From Channa striata (Eukaryota > Chordata > Actinopteri > Anabantiformes > Channidae): 64,000 nucleotides of DNA. How positions within the stretch are numbered: position 1 is the stretch's first letter; each line of letters opens with the position of its first letter. Under the pieces are notes generated by a model. The model searched no databases. It was not told the origin of the DNA and worked only from the letters and a program-made list of their open reading frames with translations. The stretch spans positions 5,890,001 through 5,954,000 of the forward strand of contig CM065173.1 in NCBI GenBank assembly GCA_033026295.1, written 5' to 3'. Of the stretch, positions 36,240 to 47,600 are shown piece by piece. Both the position numbers and the translations under genes were made by a program.

Positions 36240-36890
36240 CGCGTCCATCACATCACTAATGGTTTGGTCCGAGCCTGCTCGCAGCATCGAGAAAGGAAGA
36301 GGGGGGGTGATGAGGAGGAGGAGGGAGGGGTGAGGAGGAGGAGGAGGGAGGGTGTCGGGGAGCCAGATGATGCTGACAGTGAAGGGAGGAGGAAGAGGAG
36401 GGTCCTGTCGGCCGGCAGCGCACCGAGCTGCTCTCCATCCCATGTGTTCCAAAGAAGAATAAATGAATAAAGGCCTGATGGGCTCGGGTCCAGACATGTG
36501 CTGCTAGAGAGGCCGGGTGCGGATCTTTCTTCCCCTCCTACACGCCGCGGCTTTGTTCGGAAAAGACGGGAGCGGGAAGATTTCATCCGCCTTCTCCTGA
36601 AAATGCTTCCGTGCTCATCATCGGCGCCGACGGAGGGAGTCGAGGAGAGGGACGCTCACATGCGAACAGAGGTAAAGGAGCATCGGAGCAGAGCCGGCTC
36701 CGGTCCCAAGCTTCCCTTTATTCCGCCGCTTAAACGCTCCGACAGGCCCGGAACGGCTCCTGAGCCCAGGTGGGACGTGCAGGGTGGCTCCAGCCGGCTC
36801 CGCTCGCCGGCCGGCTTCTCCTGGAGATTATGGCAGACATCAAAGAGCAGGACCCCTCCCTGAAACTGTGGCTCCTCTCGCCATTAAGGC
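36240..36890 (+). promoter_or_regulatory. GC-rich, CpG-containing island; probable shootin promoter and 5' exon
   Basis: GC and CpG rise sharply against AT-rich flanks. The left part is a purine-rich GAGGAGG block (36296-36400); the right part has many CpG dinucleotides. It is the only such island upstream of the shootin exons on the plus strand. A possible first exon ends at ATGCGAACAGAG|gtaaag (exon end 36672) after an ATG at 36603. A second ATG at 36831 (MADIKEQDPSLKL) is also possible. Neither peptide clearly matches the shootin N-terminus. Confidence 0.5.
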
Positions 36891-39800
36891 GAAGAGAAGG
36901 TTTTATTGTGCCAATTCATATTTAAGCCACATCTTCCGTGGGAAGTTTCAGGATTTCTAAATAGATTTTTTGAGACAAAATGTGCCGAGGGTAAAGGGAC
37001 TAGGGGAGGATTTGGTGGATCAAAGCCTCGCCCCATCAGTTTTTATCTGATATTTAGCAGCAATAGTTTCCGAGTCCATCCATCCCCAGCTGGGTCCCTG
37101 ATTTCCTCTGGAATCTTGCATTCCTCAGCAGCCTCAGATCCGTTATCTCTTGGGGGGCCGCAAAGAGAAAGAGCAGATACTACAGACCCCTTACTGTAGG
37201 GACTGAAAGACTGCAGGGTTTTGAATGCACCACCAGCTTAGCAGTGTTGGGTGGCTCCGAACGCAACATTTAAACCCCTAAATGTGAATGCACGTGCCTC
37301 CTTCCAGCTGCTAGTCACATGGGAACTGAACTAGCAGCTTTAAAACTGCGTCGGCCCATTAACCTAAACTGACCCTCTGTTAACCATTTGCAGCCGTAAG
37401 TAGAAGAAGTGAAGCTTACACCTTTAAACCATTTTTCTTGCTGTCTGCCATAATATGATTATATGAATAAAATACATTATGATAAGATAAGGTAGAATAT
37501 GATGAACTGGGTCCCTCCTTTAACTCCAACAACACAACAGTCACAAAGGAAGAGAACATGTCTCCACTGACGTACTGTGCCCAGGTATTTCAGCCTGTTC
37601 TGTTTGAATATCAGGCCACTTAAACACAGACCACAAGGTCAAAGTTCATATATCCTTCATTTAGAAAAATGTGACTAATCAGAAGAAATGCTGTATTTGC
37701 AAATCTGTGCTGGGTTTAGTTGTCAGACCTTCTGTTGCTTTTGCTATTGTGTTTTAGGCCTTAACCAGTGTTTACAGGGAATCGAACCAGTAACTCTGAG
37801 TATTAGCGTCTTGCTCTGCCCGGTAACGCACACACACTGACAGTAGCTTTTTAGCTCTGGTTGGTTCATAATTTTTGCATTTATGTCTACTTGTCTTCTT
37901 CGGCTACAAACAGGAAGTGGAACTCCCAACGCTGCATTTCCTCACCCACAGAGTCACTGTGTTATAATGAAATCTAACCCATGTCGATAGTGATTTGTGG
38001 ATACAGCCACAGTGACTAAGAACAGAACTGCATTTCGTGGTCCTCATGCAGTGAACGTGTCTCAGGTGGTCAGACATGACGTTATTGTAACCGCCACAAT
38101 CTCACACTATCATGTGACTGAAGTTCCACACTCATTAGGTCACACACTGGGTGACACACCTGAACCAGCTCTGTTCAACTAATAAGACGCAGCTGGAAGC
38201 CTGTAAGTGGACATTCGGACTGAGTGCTGTTTTATTGAATGAAAAATGAAAAGTCAATTATTAATCTTGGAATGGAGACAATAGAGGCAACACTGAGTCA
38301 AATACCTGCATCAGAAAGTTGACAGCATAGAATTTGGTAACCAATTATCTGATCATATCTTAGCTAGATTGTGAATGCGTCGTGCCTGTTGTCTGCATCC
38401 ATCAGCTGTGGGTTTTGCAGCTTCTTCCCCCTCTGAAAACACACAGACTGCAGTGGTGACCCCGGACTCTGGCCCAGGCAAAGACGCCCACTGAGGCCCC
38501 CCTCTGCTCGACTTCTGCAGCCCCACTTAGAGCAGTAGAAGTGCACTGTTTATTGCATTTATGAGATGATGATCCTGAAAACATATGCTAATATGAGTGG
38601 CCCCAACCATTCACCTGGTTTTCCTCTCCTGCTCCTCTGAAGTGAGGCTGAACCAACAATGTGTCGGCTCCCTTGTGCTAATGAAAGTTTGATCGGCAGC
38701 GTGGAGCGTTGTGCAGGATTAAAGGAAGTTGGTTACTGCTGACTGTTTAAAACACGAGCGGTCAGATTTGGGGAATTACAGCTCATATTTGAGCCTCCTC
38801 ATGATGACCGATTATCTTTAGGGATTTGAACCGCAGCACCAGTGCCTTGCAGGGCGCCGGTGATCCTGCTGCCCTCTCTGTGCTCTTCACGGAAATCAAA
38901 GCTGACAGTGTGTGAGGCTGCAGGTAGAGCTGGGAGAAAGTGGGCCAAGTGCTTCCTGCTGCTGGAGGGAGGGACTGCGCTGGGTGCTCAGTGTTCTTGT
39001 TGTCGTCAGGAGGTTCTGTTGCAGTTTCAGTCCAAATCCTGCCGATTTTTCTTCATTACATTTTGCATGGTTGCACTCTGCATGCAGTCAGGTCTGTCTC
39101 TGGAGCTTGTTTGATCCCAAAGGGACAGTTTTCTTTTTCTGTTTAATTTGGTTTCTGAGGTCACTGAAAGTCCCAATTACCATTTTAAAGAAGAGTGCAG
39201 AACGGTCCACCGTTACTGACTGAGCCCACTCTGAAGGACACACAGACCAGCCAAGAAGCACACAGACATAGACAGTACTCGTGGAAGGTTGGACCTTTCT
39301 GTCTGCACCTTAGTTATATTATAGAAATGTGCTGTTCGGTCCATTTTGACCCTTTTAAATGCACTTGTTAACTAGGACAAATTACCACAAACCCACTAAA
39401 ACTAATGAATGTTTTATGATCTCAACTTCAGTATTATCAGTACATACAGGACAATGTTCAGTTATGGAACTTAAAATAAATTAGATGGAACAGTGGCTCA
39501 AATCTGATGTCTGGGGTCCTAGATCTGATTCATGTTCGATCTCTGACAGTGTGAACATTGTCAAAAAGGTCAGATCTGTCTGTCCGTGTTGCATGTCACA
39601 GTGCAGTAAAAAATAACCACAGAGCAAATAAAGACAGAGATGTATGGAGAGATGAGGAAGTCTCAGGTGTTTGAGAAATTCATCCTGAGGCTGAACTGGA
39701 AGGAACACCGTGTGTGTGTGTGTGTAAAACAAACTTTACTTCCAGAGCACCACACAACTCGTTGATTATCTGCTGTACGTAATGATTTTTCGGCTAAACA

Positions 39801-41378
39801 CTTGTGATAAGTGATCGACTTTTTTCATTTCCACGTCAGGAGTCAAAGTGAAACCTACGGTTCATCCGTGGATGATGAAGGCACGTTCTGCACTTGTTAA
39901 AGTCAGTGACGTAAACAGCTGCTGCTGCTGCTGTCACCCAGGTTTCATCCCTGCTCCATCCAAACCAGGCTGTTCATCCTAAATATAGCACAACGAGAGA
40001 GACTTCCACTGGATCCTGTGTACGTGAAAACGAGTAGTTACAGACTCGCTTTTTGTAGGGCAACTGTCAAGTCAGCAGGAAGAGAAAGAGTCAGTCTGCT
40101 ATTATCAAAAGTGAAGGGCTGTCTGTGTTGTTAGGAAGGCCGGGCAGCATTGCGAGGCGATGGAGAGGAGCAGTGCGGCCATCAGCTGGGAGGGGGATCA
40201 GGCAGAACGGAGATTTGGAAACCTGCTTTCTGCAGGCTCCTGAGATGGAGGTGTTGGTTGCTCCTGGGTTATTTGAAGATTTCAGAGGGGACAGAGTGTA
40301 GATAACTGTCCAGTATTTATAGCCGGTACGTTAATGTGTGTCAGAGTTCAGTACACACCACGCTGCAGCTGGGTGTGGTGGGAAATGACAGTGTTTTAAC
40401 CCAAGGTGGCAAGAAACTACTCATTTTTAGTCTGGTCCTAAGCAGACAGTCACTACACAAACTCTGATCGAGACACGTTCTGATTATGGATGAACACTCC
40501 TTGAAAGGAGAAGAGGATCAAGATTTCCTCCTAATCAGAGACAACCTCATGTCTTCTTAACCTGGAGAACCTCTCAAACATTTAGGCAGCTGTTGTGTTG
40601 CTGGTAGCTCTAAGTAAAGCTACAAACAACCACAGTATCAGCCTGTGTTCCTGAATGGTGCTTCTCATTCACCCATTCACACACATCAAACCTGACCCAC
40701 AAGCAGGAACTTGGGGTTCAGTGTCTTGCCCAAGGGCACTTCAACACATAGCCAAGAGGGACCAGGGACTGAACCACTTGGGTCTGCAGACAACTGCCCT
40801 ACCGACTGAGCTGCAGTCCCCCCGTTAACTCGTGTCCCTTACACTAGGGGCCTGAATGTGTACAGCACTGTGAGTGTTTGTGGTACTATTGGCTTCCAGT
40901 GTTACTGTAACTGTATAAAACTCATCCGACAGAGTGAAATCATGTAAGTTATTAAAGGGCACAGTTCGGGTCAGGCTGAGGAGAAACACAAAAGTGTGAA
41001 TTTTTAATCTGAGGAAGGGAATCATAAATGCATGCACATGCATTATTAATTGGATGGTTTTTAATTACACAGATGTCAACAAAAAGTATGAAACTTCATA
41101 TAAGCGCCTCATAAATACCCGGCTCCGTAAACAAACTCATCTGCAGATTTTAAAGGTTGACTAATGAGTTTAAATATCATGTTGCGTTTCGGAGCATGAT
41201 GCGCAACTGGCGTTTTGGAACCGCTGAGTGTAAAGCGTCCTCCGAATACGCAGCCTGTGGTTGTGTGTGACTCACTCACGCTGTGTGTAACTGTACTCTG
41301 CTGGTATCAGTGACCTGTATATTCAGTCTGTTGTGGAAAACGATCTAATGCGTTGACCTTGCTGTCTGCATTCCGCAG
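36891..41378 (+). other. Probable first intron(s) of the shootin gene
   Basis: About 4.5 kb between the GC island and the first recognised exon. The exon expected to encode the N-terminal coiled-coil start should lie here or at the island, but I could not identify it. A tRNA-like SINE lies at 40655-40826 (minus). Otherwise the stretch is unremarkable. Confidence 0.5.
40655..40826 (-). mobile_element. tRNA-derived SINE, minus orientation
   Basis: Read on the minus strand it begins 'ggactgcagctcagtcggta', an A-box-like tRNA start. It continues through 'gtggttcagtccctggtccc' (B-box-like) and 'gcccttgggcaagacactga', a body phrase shared with the SINE at 43474-43645. The shared head and body indicate the same family. 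Confidence 0.8.
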
Positions 41379-41439
41379 TGCAACAGACTGACGGAGGAGA
41401 GAGACGAGGCGGAGAGGCAACTCAAACACATTAAGAGAG
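41379..41439 (+). CDS. shootin coding exon A
   Basis: This 61-nt exon has acceptor ccgcag|TGCAAC and donor AGAGAG|gtgagt, with phase 0 in and one base out. It encodes CNRLTEERDEAERQLKHIKR. The human equivalent is preceded by about 36 residues, so this is not the first coding exon. Confidence 0.88.
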
Positions 41440-44400
41440 GTGAGTCCTGTTTCCTCGCACTTCATCGCAGAAGCAAAGTGTAGTTCAAACAAACGCCATC
41501 AGAGCAGCTGAAGTGCGTTTTATCAGAAAGTCACCTGGAAATGAAGACATAGACGTTTCTGAGGATTGCTTTTGCACACGGTGTATCCTACTTATGCTGG
41601 TGATCCTCACAAAATTTATAGAAACACGTTTGAGCTATTGGAGCAAACAGAATGTCTGATGGTCACCATTATTCGTCATCAGGTAAAATATGTATTTTTA
41701 GGTTTTAGGACCAAGGTTCATTGGAAGACAAACTGTACGCTGAAGGAAACAGAGAAACGTGGGGCCTCTTTACACTGTACGATTTATTAGATAATTTGTC
41801 AATTTTCATTCAAAGCTACAGCTACAGTTGTTCCAATATGCTCCATAACTGTTGACAAAGACTCCTGTGACATTCACTTTAGATTTTTCTCACCGTAACC
41901 TGAACGTTAGCCATCAGAAATAGAATACATTTCACATACAGTAGGTTATACATGATCCTAATGCCTTCATCTGGTTGACAGTTTGGTTTGGTTGCCTTTT
42001 GTTGTTATGATCGGTATCCGTGTGGTGTGTTCCTTATGTTTCGCTGTCTGCTCCTTGAAATTCATTATGCAGCAGGCTGCTGTATGGTGGCGTTCTATCA
42101 GTGGTGTCTCTCTCTCTCACTGGCTGAGTAGTTGTAAAGGTGCGTTGCATCTAATCACTGGCCTAAAAACAGACTAACTCCACCTACTGAGAGGACTCTC
42201 CACCTGAGAAGCACAAGAGTTCCCTCGAAAGGTGACACATTTTGTGATTTTAGAGAATCGTGATCGCAAAACTCTGTGGCTGTTGGAAAACCTTTTATTT
42301 GTGTTTCGCATACATTAGTTCCTTAGGATTAGTTCAGGATTAGTTCATGTACCTAACCATTCCACCTTGATATGCCCCTTGTGACTGAGTGATGGAGACG
42401 TAAGCTGTAGACATTTGGACACAGTTCTGTAATTATTAGGTAGTCTGAAAGGTCTTTTTTTCAAATGATAACTCAAACTGTGCAGTCACATACTGATTTG
42501 TATATTGCTCTAACTCGGACTTGTTCTACTTTCCATAAAAGGTGTTTACACCCGTTTTCTGTATTATTACCATCGTTTCAGGTGCATTCGTTTTCAGATC
42601 TTAATAATACAGTTTAACTAATGTGCACGAGACAACGAAACAACACAATGAACATAAAACCCAAGTCGTGATAAACCAGAATCATACAAACCTCTACAAG
42701 CAGACATCTGACACCTCGACCCCCTCTCCCCTCCCCCTCTACACCTGTCCTCCTCATGTGTTCACATGACATCACCAACACTTTGTCCTTTTGAAGGCTT
42801 CTGTTTTTTTTGGGAGGAGGGTAGGGAGTCCCTGTTACCATGACGACTGCTGTGTATTTAGCCAACAGCAGACGGGTGTCTTTCAGGGAGTCTGACTTAT
42901 GACTGCACCAGGTAACTGTTAGAAATGAGGCTGATAGCGCTGCAGGATCTGGCTTCTGTCATGACTGTTCACAGAGGTAAGAGTGACCTGTATATGAACT
43001 GCACTATTACTGCATTCTGGAAATACTGTCATCACACTGTGATATCAGAACTTGTAGGTGTCTGTCTGGTGCGTAAAACCCTCGTAGAGGAAATTAAAGA
43101 TTTGTGCACAGAAGCAGGATAAGAAGTCACGGAAAAACTCGGTTTGACAAATACAATTGAAACTGTTTGAAATGTTTAATGTTATGGCTAGTTTTTGATG
43201 TTTTTTCTGTAATGTTAGTGGTATCAATTATGTGGATAAATTGATTAGAAGAGATGATTTAGTTGTTGATTTTGTCATTTGCCATTTTGAGTTTTTATTT
43301 TCAGAAGATAACAGGACAGCACAGAAAGACAAAGGGCTGAATTAGTGGGGGAGGGGGTGATGCTTCAGGTACATGTTAAGTCCAGTGTAGTTGGATGTAT
43401 TTATCATAACATAATATTTTAATGCTATGCTAATACGAAGTAACCTACCAGCATTGGATGCGACTGGATGTGTTTATATGTAGTTCAGCTGGTAGAGTAA
43501 TAGTCTATGAACCACAGGGTCAGGGGTTTGACTCCTGGTCCTCCTGGCTACATGTACAAGTGTCCCTGAGTAAGACACTGAACCCCACAGCTGTTCCTAG
43601 TGTCTCCTTCTTGCTTCTAGGGGACTTTGGGTGAAAGCATCTTTTGTTTCTGCACTGAGGTGGCCAGCAACGTGCTGTTCTGGATAAAGTCATGCACATC
43701 AAATGAAAGGTTTTGGAAATGATAAAAGCAATGCAAAGATCTGTGAACATCCTGCCACAGCAAGTCTCTTGACACAGAGATGATAGGTACATAGAAAGAA
43801 AAAATTAATTAACAAACCCAAAAGCCTCCGTTTGGTCTCTTTGATGTACGTGTCACAGTCCAGCGTGTACAGGAAGTGTCCAAAGCCCCAAAGGCTAAAT
43901 AAGAAGGCAGACACAGGTTTCTTTGAGTTTGGTGCAGAATTTGTCGAAGCAAAGCTTTACCACAGGGAAGTCTGGGGACTTTGTGACAGGGTTTAAGGTT
44001 AAAGTGCTTTTATTTGTGCAGCTGGAAAGTAGTTTGGTGATTAGAGTCCTAAAAGCCTATGGAAAAGTCCCATTGGCTTATACATGTATCTTAAGCAAAA
44101 GTTGCTGTCTATTTTAATAAAAGATTCTGATCTGCAACAGTCCACTACCGATCCAGGGAAATGTCCAGTACAGAGTTTAGCAATTAAGCTTAGAGAAGGT
44201 CTGTTCTGGGAGCACTTTTCACCAGGGACCAAAGCTGTTTTGGTTAAGAATAATATCACATGTAAATCTGCAGTGACGTTCTGAGCTTTAGGTGAAAGAG
44301 GAATAAAAACGAACAACTCTAAGATACATCGACAAACCCCCAAAAGCACCACAAGCTTGGGCCTCTAATCCCTACGAGTCAGCACAAACTCTGATCCCCC

Positions 44401-44575
44401 TTTTCTTTTCAGACACAGTCGCTCCAGTCTTTCATTCATTCACTCACTCGCTCATTTATTCATTCACTGACTCTCCCCAGAGAAGACAGCAGTCACTCTT
44501 GTCATGTTATTCCCATGAATTATTAAAACCTCCTGGCATGAATAATTCAGCAGCAGAAAATGTGGGAAGGATGAA

Positions 44576-44609
<34 letters not shown>

Positions 44610-47600
44610 AGGGGGTTCCTGCTCCTGCCGCCTGACTCTTCACCCATTGTGATGCTTGCTAAGGCCTTTCCACCTGCTTCTCCATATTTGATGGCCACAT
44701 GTTAATGGCTTTAATAGGAGAGACTTGGCTCACTGGCAGGTGCTCATCTTTGTTTGAATCCTAAAGGCCAGGCTGACTTAGTTCAGTCCAGATTAACTGA
44801 CTATAAAATTATGACAATGTGACCTGACCTCAGAGTGAGATGATACACTCCCCTCAGTGATGGATGACTCCAGGTGCTCCTGATAACAAACTGAAACTGA
44901 AATGAATCAACAATCCATCTTAGCTCAGAAAGATTTTTTAAAGACCTTTTTAACACCGTAAATGTCTCAATAACTTTTGCCTGATTTTCATTATGACATT
45001 TGATCCAGAGTTTCATGGTCCCCGCGGGATTTGTGTAGTGTTAAAACAGCTCAGTTTTCGTTTGTCCAATATTTACCGTCAAAACACTCTTCATACATTA
45101 ATAACATATTTAAATAATTCAGTCGTCATCAACATCATTCATTTATAAGTTGTAGAGTATTTCCAATGAAAGATATTAGACTCATCACATTGCTCATTTA
45201 TTTACAACCTTGGAAACACAAGCTGTTAAGTTTTTTTTTAGTGATCACAAATTGTCCTGTCACCAACAACAAAAAGTTCCATATTACTGACTGGCATCAG
45301 GTACCTAGATGCTCTGAACCCCTTGATGATGGGTCAAACCTCTGGAATTTTGCCTCCACAGACCAGCGCCCAGTGTGAAACTGCTGCTATTAATTTTTTT
45401 TTTTGCTGCATATTAAAGGGCAAGTGATTTTCAACCTGACATCATTTCATGTCTCTCATTTCTGTATGCCTCCTCAGTACTGTAGATGACATTCTCTGAA
45501 CCCCTTATGATGAAAAACTCTGGGATTTTCCAGCTGCAAGCATTTTTTTAATATAGGGAAGACAGAAACATTTCCTCTTCACTGTTGCCTATAGCTGCTC
45601 AAGGGGAATTTGTCAGGTTTTCTCTAAGCGTCTGTATAATCTGGACTATGTAAAGTGCCTTGAGATCAGTTTTTTGTCAATCGGTGCTATAGAAATAAAG
45701 TTGAACTGAAAAAAAAATTATTCCCCAAACTAGCACCATAGGATACAAGTTGAAAATTTGTAAAATTACTGCTTCCTTAAAGCGTGACTTCAAAGATGAA
45801 CCATGACACTAGTGCTCACCATCTTTATTTAGTGTCTAAACCTAACCCTGGTGTCTCTGTGCATCACCCAAACCAGCCGGCTCTGTTTGCAGACTTTGAA
45901 GCCTGCACTTTTGACTATTTAGGGGAAATAAAAGTGTGTCATCAGTCACTGTTTTGGTGCCTTTGACAGCTATGATCCGGTGCCTACAGGCTGCAGTTTG
46001 GTCCGGTCCACGTGGTTGTTTAAGGGTTTGGACAAACAGCCTCTCTGGGTATAAAGGTTGGAGAAAATATAGTTGTTAAATATTATGAATTATGCCCTGC
46101 TCCATAAAGTCTTGATGCCAGATCCACAATGACTTTTTTTGTGTTCAGTAAATGATGAACTAGATTGTGATTCAAATAGCCAAAAAATCGTGTGGTGAAC
46201 AACGCAACTTCAAAACAAATCTTAAAGATTCAAACATTCAAGCTGTGCCAAAATAATGACGATAGTTGATTCTTAACAAATTACTTTACCCCAATGTCTA
46301 ATTTCCCACGATATTTTCTCAAAGCGCATCAGTTTCAGTCTACCACCATGTTTAAATATGCAAAATTACAGGGTCTGCAGCAGCAAGTGTAAGCAACTGA
46401 TAGACAGGGAAGTGACAGTTTGAGTTTGAGCAACAGGGACATGCGAGCACTGATGTTCACTATTTTTAGAGGAGGTGATCCTGAGGCCATCACATAAAAG
46501 GGTAAAACAAAAGGTTTCATTGCCTTGAGCAAAAAGTCCAAGGATCTGTGGACTGTAACTGCCTCTTCTGGCTCCGTCTTCCTGATCTTTTCAGCTGGTA
46601 GGAAGCAGGCGGAGCTGATATCTCACAGTCTGTAATTTATGCCTTGTATTAAGCCAGAGCAGCAGAACAAGTCGTTCGCAAAGGAACTGGGTGTTGAACA
46701 TGCCTCACAGGAGTGGGTTTTAATAGCAGAGCGTGAAATAAAAGGGTGAGTTATTTTCATAGGTCTATGACAAGAGCGTGGAATAAAGGAAATACTGCAG
46801 GGGGAGAGGACAGGATCAAGAGCGAACGAGTACTGGATGTCCTCATGTCCATCTGAGGCTACTGTAGCTGGACACGTGGCTGGAAATGACCACTCAGCTT
46901 TTACCAAACTGATCGACTGTAGCGCTTTTCCTATGCTGCCTGCTTATTCGCTCTGCTGGATAAAAAGCCTGTGGCAGTACTTTCCCTGCTTTCAGGTACT
47001 GCTGGAATTACTGTAATTACATGCTGAGAGCACAAGAGCTGCCCAAAAGCTGATGACACGTGACCAGGGACGTCCAATTTTCCCTGTCGTCATGCAGCAG
47101 TAACACGGATGTGGGGGTAGAAAGTGGGAGTGAAATGTCAGTGGTAACGATACGGCATCATATTATTATTCAGACTTTGGGAAACTTTCCATGTAGTGCC
47201 ACACATTTGTGGTTTAAAGATCGAAGCTTGGATCAATAATGTAAAGTTTCATAAGCAGTTAATACAATTTCATTAGTATTTAGTCTCTGGATTGTGGAAA
47301 AAAATACATGCTCAGTGCCAAAATGACTTCAAATGTTTAGATCCTTGAACCCAACAACTTGAAACCTAAAGTTTTCACATTTCAATTTACAGCATCAGTG
47401 AATACACACACGAATCTTCAGATCAGATGAGCTGCAAAAGCGCAATTATATATTTGATAAAGAAGCTGATTTTTTTACTCTAATTGGATTTACAATCATT
47501 TCAACTCTAAGTTAGAGACCTCAAATGAATAAAACATAATAAAACAATGAAACAAAACCTGCACATTGATACAATGAACGATTAATTGTTGGTAACTGGT

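Noticed and set aside
37485..37600. Possible missing shootin exon (VEYDEL-like peptide near 37491)
   Set aside because: There is no acceptable splice donor in the required phase and the rest of the peptide does not resemble shootin.
43474..43550. Possible functional tRNA gene
   Set aside because: The A and B boxes are present, but the anticodon and acceptor stems do not form a tRNA, and the downstream body is that of a SINE.
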